Position numbers and translations under genes: made by a program. A model generated the notes under the pieces. The model saw nothing but the letters and a program-made list of their open reading frames with translations. It was not told where the DNA came from and searched no databases. From the IMG/VR virus record IMGVR_UViG_3300019124_000103, positions 18,501 to 82,500 of that record: 64,000 nt of DNA. The stretch is one strand, 5' to 3'. This document shows, piece after piece, positions 9,194-17,413 of this stretch (positions within the stretch are counted from its first letter, which is position 1; every line of letters starts with the position of its first letter). The DNA comes from a virus.

Positions 9194-9733
9194 ATGCCAA
9201 CCGTAGCAGCAGGAAGCACGGCAAGCCATACGTTTACAGCGCCGGCCACCGTGGTGATCACGTTTGACCCTAACGAAGAGGCGGTGGTGGCGGTATCTCG
9301 TGGGGGGCGCCCTCTGTTCGGTCAGCGGATGGCAACAAGTCGATCAGTCGGGCCGTTCCAGACGGGCGACGTGTTGACCTTGACGGCTTCGCGCGGCGCT
9401 GTGGATTACGAAGTGTTTCCGTATGTGGCGCCGGCGGCCGGTACGGTTGTTTCGGCGCCGCGGACCATCACCGGCGCCGGCCCCGCGGGCGAGGTGATCA
9501 ATGTGGCGTCTGTGAGCGGGGTCATGACCCTATCACGAGGGGCTGTAGATAACACCGTCACTCAAGCGCAGCTGGAGGTGGTGGACGCTGCAACGTCCGT
9601 GCCCTTCGGCTTTCTGGGCTATCCGGGGCCGTCCGTTCGTCGCTTTCAAAAGCCGGCAGGCGTGGTTTCGGCCCGCATCAACGTTACGTCGTTCTCTGGT
9701 ACGGGTTCGATGCTGGTGAATCTGGAGGGTTGA
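9194..9733 (+). CDS. Beta-rich virion-type protein
   Basis: A 179-residue protein made of short beta strands with few charged helices. The first half (TASHTFTAPATVVITF ... FQTGDVLTLTASRG) looks like a small Ig-like or jelly-roll domain and resembles the N-terminal part of the phage B protein at 47107 in length and pattern. It lies between the adaptor and the second spike and is probably a minor tail or decoration protein; no function is proven. Confidence 0.6.
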   Translation: MPTVAAGSTASHTFTAPATVVITFDPNEEAVVAVSRGGRPLFGQRMATSRSVGPFQTGDVLTLTASRGAVDYEVFPYVAPAAGTVVSAPRTITGAGPAGEVINVASVSGVMTLSRGAVDNTVTQAQLEVVDAATSVPFGFLGYPGPSVRRFQKPAGVVSARINVTSFSGTGSMLVNLEG

Positions 9734-9734
9734 C

Positions 9735-11555
9735 ATGCCATTCAAGGACTACTACATCGGCCCGACCGGCTCAAACAGCAACAACGGGCAGAGCTATGCG
9801 AACCGGGTGCAGACCTGGCCGAAGATGAACCAATTGATCGCTTCGGAGAACCCTCCTGGCATCAACGACACGGTGCGCATCTTCGTGGATGCGTTCGATT
9901 TCTCGTCTAACGGCGCGTTCGGCTACTTCGGCAACTTCACGAACAACAACGTTGCGGCCAACGCGACGATCAGTGTGCAGTGCGCCAACGGCATCCTGAT
10001 TACCGCATACGACCCCACCGCGAACTGGCATTTCAGCGATATCCGCACGCTGACAAACACGGCCGACTTCACGGACCTGGGCGGCGGAATCTGGCGCACG
10101 AGCACCACGTTCGTGACCGCGGGCCTGTCGAACAAAGCAGTGCGCGTGTGGCGGTGCGCGACTTCGTTGACCGACAAGCGGTTGGCTGTGCTCGACCCGG
10201 ACAACGAGTTGTTCGAGGCGGCCAGCTACGCCACGCTGGGCGACAACGAATCGCACGCCTGGACGCAGGTAGACAGCGGCAACACCTGGGGCACGAGCGA
10301 CACGACGCCCACGTCGTTTGCTGCCATGCGCACGCTGTACCTCTACAGCCCGAAGGGGAACCCGGCGACGGTGTGGGGCGGCATCGCTGTGTTGACGCAA
10401 GAGGGCTTCCACAACTTCATGCGCATTCAGGGCCTGGACAACTGGACGCTGGACGACAGCATCAAGTGCTTGGGTGGCGGGCAGTACGCCTTCCGCTTGA
10501 ACGGCGGCAGCAACTGGCGGTTCGAGCCGCAGATTCTGGCGACCTCGCCATACCGGCCTGCAGTCGCGGTCAACGAGGGTCCGCTCAACACGACCGCCGA
10601 ACTGCAGAACTGCACGCTGGCGCCCCGCATCGATGCCCTGATCAAGGATCGGCCGTTCTACCCGTTCGAGAGCGGGCACCACAACGGCGGGTTCAACGAC
10701 CTCGTGCAGTTCGGCACCAACGCATGCGTGCGCAACATCCGCTTCGCGGCCAAGAGCACCTCCGGCTTGCAATCCCACATCCGTGGCGCCAACCACTCGG
10801 CGATTGCCCGCGGCGTCGGCGGCTCGGGGTATATCCACGGGCTGACCATCGAACCTGAGTTCCTGTTCGACGGCTCGGGGCAGCAGTATTCCCGCGCGTT
10901 CGCGTTCAACGGCACGGGTACCAGCCTGACCGGCCTGGATATCGGCGGCCGGGTCTACAACATGCGCGCGCCCGACCAAATCCATGGCTCCGGGTTCGTG
11001 CGCAACTACAAGTCGTTCAACCGCCTGCCGATGATCCCGGCCGCCCGCAATGCGGCCAACAACAGCGGCTTGGTGACGAGCTACACCAGCCGCTTCGGCG
11101 GACAGACGCGCAACTACGGCAACGCGCTCGCGGACGGCAAGTGGTGGGACGCCCAGTGCCTGGCGATCTACAACAGCGGCGCGAACGTGCGGTTTGGGCA
11201 CTTGTCCGTGGTCGATTGCGAGTTCGACGCCCCGATGGGGCCGGCTGTCGCGGTCACGACGGACGCGACCCCTGCGGCCAGCCAATCGGTGACGGTGGCG
11301 AACTGCCTATTCCGCCGTGGATCGTCGCCGGGCGAGGTGGGCGTGGCGGTGCAGATCGACACGCGCAACAGCTGCGCGAACGCGGTACGGTTGATCAACA
11401 ACACCGAGATCGGCGGCATGCAGAACGCGACGTTCAACGGCGCCGACCGTGTGAAGGTGTCGGTAGACGGTCTGGTCTGCGCAGTTAATACCGGCTGGAA
11501 GTCCTACGCCACCGATGCGGAGTACCGCGCCGCGCTTAGCGCACAGATTTCCTAG
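9735..11555 (+). CDS. Right-handed beta-helix tail protein, probable depolymerase (phage A)
   Basis: A 606-residue protein starting YYIGPTGSNSNNGQSYANR, the opening seen in many secreted and phage parallel beta-helix proteins (yYVspsGsDsNdG type). The body is rich in Asn, Gly and short strands with repeated turns. A second virion polysaccharide-binding or -cutting protein is likely. Its last 20 bases overlap the end of the PEP-CTERM gene on the other strand. In phage B the same place is taken by an unrelated glycosidase-like protein (48075). Confidence 0.7.
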   Translation: MPFKDYYIGPTGSNSNNGQSYANRVQTWPKMNQLIASENPPGINDTVRIFVDAFDFSSNGAFGYFGNFTNNNVAANATISVQCANGILITAYDPTANWHFSDIRTLTNTADFTDLGGGIWRTSTTFVTAGLSNKAVRVWRCATSLTDKRLAVLDPDNELFEAASYATLGDNESHAWTQVDSGNTWGTSDTTPTSFAAMRTLYLYSPKGNPATVWGGIAVLTQEGFHNFMRIQGLDNWTLDDSIKCLGGGQYAFRLNGGSNWRFEPQILATSPYRPAVAVNEGPLNTTAELQNCTLAPRIDALIKDRPFYPFESGHHNGGFNDLVQFGTNACVRNIRFAAKSTSGLQSHIRGANHSAIARGVGGSGYIHGLTIEPEFLFDGSGQQYSRAFAFNGTGTSLTGLDIGGRVYNMRAPDQIHGSGFVRNYKSFNRLPMIPAARNAANNSGLVTSYTSRFGGQTRNYGNALADGKWWDAQCLAIYNSGANVRFGHLSVVDCEFDAPMGPAVAVTTDATPAASQSVTVANCLFRRGSSPGEVGVAVQIDTRNSCANAVRLINNTEIGGMQNATFNGADRVKVSVDGLVCAVNTGWKSYATDAEYRAALSAQIS

Positions 11556-12126
11556 ACTGAAGGAAGCCCAACGCCCCAAGCCCGAGCGCCATCAGGAGGT
11601 AGGTGGACGGCTCTGGCACTTCGGTTACTCGGAAGGTGTATGTCTCGCCGTGCAGGAGACGGTCAAAACGCACCGTGAAGGTATGCCCCCCGTTTCGCAG
11701 TGGAGCACCCCAGACCCCGGGGGTGCGCCAGTTCCCATCTTTGACAACTCCGGCCTGGAAGCTGTCTAGGGCCATCTCCAAGTAGCCGATTGCTGGCGGC
11801 GTGAACTTGAAGACGAACGAGAGGATCGGCCGGCCGCCGCCCCAGACGTTGCCGCGCTGGTCTTCTCGGGTTGTCTCCGTCCAGCTGATGCTGACCTTGT
11901 CGTCAAAGGCGTCGATTTTGAAGCCCCAGATCTGGGGCGCCCCGATGGCCGCGGTCCCGCCGAACTCCACGCCAGAGCCGACGACGGCGGGTGCGCCACA
12001 GCAGTCCGCCCAAGTCACCCCCGGGCTCCATTCCAGGGGCAGTGTGACGGACATTTCTTGCCCGTCCAGGGTGTAAGCCTGCGCAGCAGGAAGCAAGGCC
12101 AACAGGGCCAGCGGTAGCAGTTTCAT
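11536..12126 (-). CDS. PEP-CTERM sorted exported protein (cargo gene, phage A)
   Basis: A 196-residue exported protein. Residues 1-18 are a Sec signal peptide (KLLPLALLALLPAAQA). The C-terminus has VPEPSTYLL, a hydrophobic stretch and the basic end QSRKSVR: the PEP-CTERM sorting signal recognised by exosortase in Gram-negative exopolysaccharide producers. The middle (about 150 residues) is a beta-rich domain without a known family. It lies opposite to the tail genes around it, between a depolymerase-type spike and the gp10 homologue, so it is cargo rather than a virion gene. GGAGG eight bases before the ATG fixes the start, but this site lies in a hairpin. The host would need an exosortase for processing. 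Confidence 0.85.
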   Translation of the reverse strand: MKLLPLALLALLPAAQAYTLDGQEMSVTLPLEWSPGVTWADCCGAPAVVGSGVEFGGTAAIGAPQIWGFKIDAFDDKVSISWTETTREDQRGNVWGGGRPILSFVFKFTPPAIGYLEMALDSFQAGVVKDGNWRTPGVWGAPLRNGGHTFTVRFDRLLHGETYTFRVTEVPEPSTYLLMALGLGALGFLQSRKSVR

Positions 12127-12133
12127 GGGTTGT

Positions 12134-12151
12134 CCTCCGTGAGTGCGGAGG
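12134..12151 (-). promoter_or_regulatory. Hairpin hiding the ribosome site of the PEP-CTERM gene
   Basis: A perfect inverted repeat CCTCCG-CACTCA-CGGAGG (minus-strand reading) in which the second arm is the ribosome-binding site of the PEP-CTERM gene, ending seven bases before its ATG. In a long read-through transcript the site would be closed. Confidence 0.6.
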
Positions 12152-12167
12152 TTAGCCATCAACCGGT

Positions 12168-13601
12168 GTGCCATCCCCCCAAGTGTTAGGGATTGGCCCC
12201 CTATCTAGGTGCATCGTGATCCCCTTCGTCGGCCCCTCTTATGCGCTGGATTTCCGCAAAGCGGACGTTCAGCGCTCGGTGAACTGGTACCCGGCCCTCA
12301 TTGAGTCGGGTACTGGTAAGTCGCTGGCGATGCTGGCCGAGGTGCCGGGCCTTCAGGTGTTCGCCACTCTGGGGGCACCCGTTCGGGGGGCTTGGGAGGT
12401 CGCTGGGCGGCTCTTTGCAGTGGCTGGTTCGGCCCTCTACGAGGTGAGTTCGGCGGGTGTTCCCACTTTCAGGGGGGCTCTGAACACCTCCTCGGGGGTG
12501 GTGGAGGCCGATCACGGGTTGTTTCAGTTGGTGCTGGTGGATGGACCCTGTGGTTATGTCCTGAACCTCCAGACCAACGCCTTCCAGCAGATCACCAGCC
12601 CCGCTTTCTACGGCTCAAAGAGCGTGGCCTTCCTCGACGGCGTCTTTTATTTCGTCCGCCCAGATACCCAGCAGTTCTATTGGTCGGCGATTGACGATGC
12701 GACGGACCTCAGTGGGCTGGATTTCGCTTCGGCGGAACGATCTCCAGACAACATCGTTCGCCTGATCGTCAGCTTCGGGGAAGCGCTGATTCTGGGCGAG
12801 AAGTCTGGGGAGGTCTGGTCCCCGAGAGGTGATCCTGAGTCCCCTCTGGAGCGCAACAACGGGGCATTGATCGAGGTGGGGTGTGCGGCGCCTGCCTCTG
12901 TCAGAAAGCTCGACAACACCGTGATCTGGGTCGGCAACGACGCGAACGGCTCGGGTGTCGTGTGGATGCTGGAAGGCTACAAGCCGGTGCCGATCTCTGA
13001 CCGTCCTAGGGAAGAACTGCTTGCCAAGAGCACGGACCTTTCGGGGGCGGTTGCCTATACCGAGCAGTACGAAGGCCATCGGTTCTATTGCCTGCGCGTT
13101 CCTGGGCTCGATACGACGCACGTTTTCGACCTCAAGACCCGGCAATGGCACGAGCGGGCGGAATTGGTCAATGGCGAGTACACCCAGCACCGGGCCACCT
13201 GCCATGCCTACGCCTTTGGCAAGCACATCGTCGGGGCGGATGACGGGAAGCTCTACGTCTACGTGAAGACCGGCAACAACGCGGGGGACGTGAAGGTCAG
13301 GGACCGGATCAGCCCTCACATGGCTGTGCCGAGCCTCGAATTCCTGCCGTTCAACACGTTTGAGCTTGACGCTCAAGTCGGCGAGGGCAAGCCGGACGGC
13401 ACTGAAGCGAAGGTTTTGCTTCGCTACTCCAACAACGGCGGGGCCACGTGGTCCGCCTGGCGGGAGGCGTCACTGGGGTCGGTGGGTCAACTCGAAAAGC
13501 GGGTGATCTGGCGGCGATTGGGTCGAGCCAAAGACCGCGTGTGGCACGTCCGGGTGACTGACGACGCGCCCTGTTCTCTGATTCAAGCGAAGGTGTCCTG
13601 A
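12168..13601 (+). CDS. P22 gp10-like tail / packaged-DNA stabilisation protein (phage A copy)
   Basis: A 477-residue protein of the P22 gp10 type, the hub that closes the portal channel and carries the tail needle and spikes. RKADVQRSVNWYPALIESG and the PGLQVFATL segment fit the family opening; repeated WVG, GVVWML and FYCLRVPGL blades suggest a beta-propeller. From codon 17 on it is nearly identical to the copy at 50245 (16 differences over about 460 residues by my count), which marks the start of the shared module. GTG is taken as start because it lines up with the ATG of the other copy; a downstream GTG is possible. Confidence 0.8.
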   Translation: MPSPQVLGIGPLSRCIVIPFVGPSYALDFRKADVQRSVNWYPALIESGTGKSLAMLAEVPGLQVFATLGAPVRGAWEVAGRLFAVAGSALYEVSSAGVPTFRGALNTSSGVVEADHGLFQLVLVDGPCGYVLNLQTNAFQQITSPAFYGSKSVAFLDGVFYFVRPDTQQFYWSAIDDATDLSGLDFASAERSPDNIVRLIVSFGEALILGEKSGEVWSPRGDPESPLERNNGALIEVGCAAPASVRKLDNTVIWVGNDANGSGVVWMLEGYKPVPISDRPREELLAKSTDLSGAVAYTEQYEGHRFYCLRVPGLDTTHVFDLKTRQWHERAELVNGEYTQHRATCHAYAFGKHIVGADDGKLYVYVKTGNNAGDVKVRDRISPHMAVPSLEFLPFNTFELDAQVGEGKPDGTEAKVLLRYSNNGGATWSAWREASLGSVGQLEKRVIWRRLGRAKDRVWHVRVTDDAPCSLIQAKVS

Positions 13602-14182
13602 TGTCCGTTACCACGGCCGCGAAAAACACGATGCTCGACGCGCTGACGGTGACGCATGCGTCATTGCACAGCGGCTTCCCCGGGCTGACGGGCGCGAACG
13701 AGATCTCGGGGGGTGCCCCGGCCTACGCACGCAAGGCGGTGACGTTCGGCGCCGCTTCAGGCGGGACACGAACCACCAGCGGTTCGGTCAACTTCGACGT
13801 TCCGGCCTCCACGGTCCGTTGGGTGGGGCTGTGGAATGGGGCCACCTTCATCGGGTATGCCCCGAATGGTGGAAGCCCTAAAGAGTTCGTTGTTGATCCT
13901 TCGACGGACGTGATTCGCTGCGTCTCGCACGGCTACACCGATACGCAAACGGTCGTGTTCTTCAACGGCACAGTTCCCCCCGGCCTGACTGAAGGGGTCG
14001 TTTACTACGTGCGGGACGCGACGACAGATACCTTCAAGGTAGCAGCCACCTCCGGAGGCCCGGCCATCGACTTGACCGGGGCTGGTTCGACGGATTGCCT
14101 CGTGTCGCTGATCGTTGAGAGTGTGTACGCAGCCCAAGGGACGCACACCCTGACCACTGGGACCATCGGTCTACCCCTGTAA
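13601..14182 (+). CDS. Tail-associated beta-rich protein (phage A copy)
   Basis: A 193-residue protein with SGFPGLTGANEISGGAPAYAR near residue 24 and a YYVRDATTDTFKVAATSGG segment near residue 145 that looks like an adhesive Ig-like unit. Similar proteins accompany tail genes in many phages. The homologue at 51663 keeps the same layout but is clearly diverged, unlike the flanking gp10 gene. Overlaps both neighbours by a few bases. Confidence 0.65.
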   Translation: MSVTTAAKNTMLDALTVTHASLHSGFPGLTGANEISGGAPAYARKAVTFGAASGGTRTTSGSVNFDVPASTVRWVGLWNGATFIGYAPNGGSPKEFVVDPSTDVIRCVSHGYTDTQTVVFFNGTVPPGLTEGVVYYVRDATTDTFKVAATSGGPAIDLTGAGSTDCLVSLIVESVYAAQGTHTLTTGTIGLPL

Positions 14183-14670
14183 TGGCCTCCACGACGTTTG
14201 CTGTCGCCCTCGGGTTCAGGGCGGGCTGCGGCATTTCCGAGAACAGGCAGGCGGCTTTCGCCCTGAGTGCTGGGGTGTTGGTTCAAGCGGACCCGTACAA
14301 CTCCGGGACCAGCTTTTCCCGGAATCGCGGGGACAACAAGGCGTGGCTTCCACCCCCTAGAGAACCTGTCCTCAACGCTGACGGGACGATGCGGCCGAGC
14401 TGGTACCGGTTCTTTGAATACGTCGCCAACCGTCGATTGGGCGGCATCGCCGGCCCCTCAATGAATGAGGTTCAGGCGAATGTCGTCGAAACCAAGGTCC
14501 AGGCTGTGAACGCGGTCGTTGCGGCTGCTTCGGTTGAGCAAGCCCTGACGACCAACGCGGAAGCGCTGAAGGCCACGATTCAAGTCGCCCAAAACGCCGG
14601 CCTCGCTGGTGCCTCGAATATCCCAGAGGTCGTGCTCCGACCTTCCTCCACCTCGTATCTGGAGCCCTGA
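14182..14670 (+). CDS. Hypothetical tail protein with conserved C-terminus (phage A copy)
   Basis: A 162-residue protein whose N-terminal half differs from the phage B counterpart (52247) while the last 80 residues (GPSMNEVQ, then VEQALTTNAEALKATIQVAQ and SSTSYLEP) are nearly the same. The conserved part is a helix with the look of a trimeric coiled coil. Such a layout suggests a fibre or needle with an exchangeable head. Function not known. Confidence 0.6.
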   Translation: MASTTFAVALGFRAGCGISENRQAAFALSAGVLVQADPYNSGTSFSRNRGDNKAWLPPPREPVLNADGTMRPSWYRFFEYVANRRLGGIAGPSMNEVQANVVETKVQAVNAVVAAASVEQALTTNAEALKATIQVAQNAGLAGASNIPEVVLRPSSTSYLEP

Positions 14671-16076
14671 TGGAGAACCTTGTTAACTCGGTCAACCCTG
14701 CTGGGTGGGACACGGGCTTTGATCGCCCGTACTTTGATGGCGGCGGGCTCTCTCAGGAGCAACTGCGGGATCTGTGGACGAAGGCCGGTGAATCGGGCGG
14801 GTTCTTCTCTCGCGGCTCGCAAACGTGGGACGCGGAGGGCCGGCAAGCCCACGATGCGCGCTACCTTGCGGACGGCGACGACAACCGCGAGAACGATTTC
14901 TACGTAGTGCAGAACGACGACGGCACGCTGGGCCGCGTTCACATCGACCGCCACGGCTGGAATGCGCAGTTCGCCTCCTTGGTGGCGATGATGGCCCCGG
15001 CCATCGCTGGTGTTGCGGGTGCCGGTGCTGGGGCTTCTGCTGGCGGGGCTGGCGCTTCCACAGCGGGGACGGATGCTTTCTCTCAATGGCTCGCCACCGG
15101 CGCGACGGACGCCTCGACCATCGGCGGGATGGGCGGCGGCGCAGGCTCTGTGGGCGCCGGATCGGTTGCCGCAAGCATGGCCCCCGGCTACTCGGTCGGG
15201 ATGGTGGATGCCAGCTCCATTGCAAACCCCCTGGCAGGCTCGGCCGAACAGGTTGTTGCCGGGCTCCCGAGCTACAACGCGGGCGGCGTGGCGGCGGCAG
15301 CGGGAGGTGGCGGGGCGGCTGCTGCCGGTGGTGGTGGTGGGGCGGGTGGCGCAAGCGGCCCTTCCGTGACATCCAGCGGCTACACAGGAACGGAGTTCAA
15401 CCCCTCTGGGTACACGGGGGGCACCCCCTCTATGGCTTCGGGTGGAGGGATGGGAGGCGGTGTGTCTACGACGAGTTTCGGCGGTTATGGCGATTGGGTG
15501 CAGCTCGGGTCGAGCCTGCTGAATGGGTACCTTGGCCAACGTGCAGCGGATAAGGCAGCGAACGCGCAGATTGGGGCAACGAAAGACGCCAATGCCTTGA
15601 TCAAACACATGTACGACCAGACGCGGGCCGACAACATGCCCGCGCTTCAGGCTCGTAACGCTGGGTTGGCTGGGTATCAGAACCTGCTCAAGAACCCGTC
15701 CTCTGTCGCTCAAGACCCTGGCTATCAGTTCGGTTTCGACCAAGGAACCAAGGCCATCGGCACCCAAGCCGCTGCACGTGGAAATTACTACTCGGGCAAG
15801 ACCCTCAAAGACCTAACCCGCTTCGGGCAGGACTACGGGCAAAGCAAGTTCGATCAGTCCCTGAACCGTCACGGCAACCTGGCTGGCCTCGGTCAGGTGG
15901 GCTCGGGCCAGATCGGCCAAGCCGGCATGCAGTACGGCCAGCAGGCGGGGCAGAACCTGATCGGTGCTGGTAACGCACGAGGTGCTGCAGCCATCACTGG
16001 GGCGAACTCTTGGCAGAACGCCCTTAACGGGCTCATGTCCTACGGCAACCAAAACAACTGGTGGGGGCGTCCGTAA
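14670..16076 (+). CDS. Internal virion / DNA ejection protein 1 (phage A copy)
   Basis: A 468-residue protein. The N-terminal 90 residues (NPAGWDTGFDRPYFDGGG) are well ordered, the middle 200 are almost only Gly/Ala/Ser, and the C-terminal 160 residues start with GYLGQRAADKAANAQIGATK and MYDQTRADNMPALQARNAG. This C-terminal pattern is typical of P22 gp7-like DNA-transfer proteins that are ejected into the cell with the genome. Copy B (52747) shares both ends and differs in the low-complexity middle. Confidence 0.75.
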   Translation: MENLVNSVNPAGWDTGFDRPYFDGGGLSQEQLRDLWTKAGESGGFFSRGSQTWDAEGRQAHDARYLADGDDNRENDFYVVQNDDGTLGRVHIDRHGWNAQFASLVAMMAPAIAGVAGAGAGASAGGAGASTAGTDAFSQWLATGATDASTIGGMGGGAGSVGAGSVAASMAPGYSVGMVDASSIANPLAGSAEQVVAGLPSYNAGGVAAAAGGGGAAAAGGGGGAGGASGPSVTSSGYTGTEFNPSGYTGGTPSMASGGGMGGGVSTTSFGGYGDWVQLGSSLLNGYLGQRAADKAANAQIGATKDANALIKHMYDQTRADNMPALQARNAGLAGYQNLLKNPSSVAQDPGYQFGFDQGTKAIGTQAAARGNYYSGKTLKDLTRFGQDYGQSKFDQSLNRHGNLAGLGQVGSGQIGQAGMQYGQQAGQNLIGAGNARGAAAITGANSWQNALNGLMSYGNQNNWWGRP

Positions 16077-17413
16077 TGCCTGTCGATACTGGAATCTTCA
16101 ACTTGCTGGGGCGGGGCGTTAAGTCCGTCGCCGAGTACGACGCAGAGGCCCAGCAGGCGCAGATGAACAAGCTGAACTTGCTTCGCGCTCGTCAGCAGAT
16201 GGCCGAACAGCAGGCGCTGGACGGCGAGCGTTCGGAGCTTGCCAAGATCATGCCGACGCTGGACCGCAAGGCGCCCGATGCGATGCAGAGGCTGTATCAG
16301 GTGGCGCCACGGAGCGCGCCGGCCGTCATCAAGCAATGGCAGGATCAAGACAAGACAGACGCAGAGATCGCCGACAAAAAGTCGTTGACGGCCGACCGGG
16401 AATTCAAGTCACAGAAAGACCGCTACCTGCACGGCGTTTCATTGCTTCAGGGGGCGCAAACGCCCGAAGAAGCATTGCGCGCGGTCGACGAGGGCATCAA
16501 GCTCGGCGCCTGGGATCGCGAGAAGGCGACAGGCATGGTGCAGGCGATGAAGGCGGCCCACGATAGCGGAGACTTCCGGGGCTGGCAGCAGCTCTACTTG
16601 AAGACCGTTCTGAGCCCCGAGAAGCTGCTTCCCCAGGTGCAGAACCGCGACACGGGCGGCGCCATTCAAACGCTCGCCATTGACCCGCTGACTGGCAAGC
16701 CCTCGGTAACGGGCAGCGTTGCGAAGACGATGAGCCCGGAACAGGTGGACGCCTCAAAGCGCGGGTGGGCACAGTTTGGTGAAACCCGGCGGCACAACCT
16801 CGTTTCTGAGGGTTTCCGTGCGCAAGAGCTGACCACAGGGCGGGAAGAGAAGGTAGCCACGAAGAAGGCCGAGGCCGTCGAAAAGGCGGTCACCAAGTTC
16901 TCAGACACCATCCAGAAAGAAGGCATCCCTGAACTAGAAACGGCAGTGGCGCAAGCAGAAAACGCGCTGGGGAGATACAAGCCCGGCCAGGTGCCAGGGG
17001 TAGGCCCCATCAAGAACGCGCTTCCTGCCGCGTTGATGAGCGCTGAAGGCAAGGACGTTCGCCAGGCGCTCGCACAGGTGCGCAACATCGTTCTAAGCGC
17101 TCGCTCGGGCGCTGCCGTGACGGATCAGGAACTGCGTCGGCTGGTTGAGGAAATTGGTACTGGCGCCGGTATGGACGATGCAGACATCCGCCGTGGGCTC
17201 CAAAAGGTCCGCGCTCGGCTGGATCAGATCAAGACCAACGCGGCGGCGGGCGTTTCGGACGAGGTGCTGAACACGTATCGGGAGCGCGGCGGCCTTGACA
17301 TCCGTCGCGGCGGTAAGCCTGAAGCCGCACAGCGCACGGTGGTTCGCACGGGCACTCACAACGGCCGGAAGGTTGTCCAGTACAGCGATGGGACGGTTGA
17401 CTATGCCAATTGA
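16076..17413 (+). CDS. Internal virion / DNA ejection protein 2 (phage A copy)
   Basis: A 445-residue, largely helical and coiled-coil protein. It shares its first 45 residues (MPVDTGIFNLLGRGVKSVAE) and its last 25 (NGRKVVQYSDGTVDYAN) with the phage B protein at 54204, while the middle is unrelated. TAATG overlap with the preceding gene sets the start. Position and composition fit the second of three ejection proteins of P22-like phages (gp20 type). Confidence 0.65.
   Translation: MPVDTGIFNLLGRGVKSVAEYDAEAQQAQMNKLNLLRARQQMAEQQALDGERSELAKIMPTLDRKAPDAMQRLYQVAPRSAPAVIKQWQDQDKTDAEIADKKSLTADREFKSQKDRYLHGVSLLQGAQTPEEALRAVDEGIKLGAWDREKATGMVQAMKAAHDSGDFRGWQQLYLKTVLSPEKLLPQVQNRDTGGAIQTLAIDPLTGKPSVTGSVAKTMSPEQVDASKRGWAQFGETRRHNLVSEGFRAQELTTGREEKVATKKAEAVEKAVTKFSDTIQKEGIPELETAVAQAENALGRYKPGQVPGVGPIKNALPAALMSAEGKDVRQALAQVRNIVLSARSGAAVTDQELRRLVEEIGTGAGMDDADIRRGLQKVRARLDQIKTNAAAGVSDEVLNTYRERGGLDIRRGGKPEAAQRTVVRTGTHNGRKVVQYSDGTVDYAN

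Noticed and set aside
9771-11285. Long minus-strand frame (504 codons) opposite the beta-helix protein
   Set aside because: Same reason: composition of a shadow frame, no start signals, no domain pattern.
14692-15372. Arg/Pro/His-rich minus-strand frame opposite the ejection protein
   Set aside because: Translation of the complement of a Gly/Ala low-complexity region; no ribosome site.
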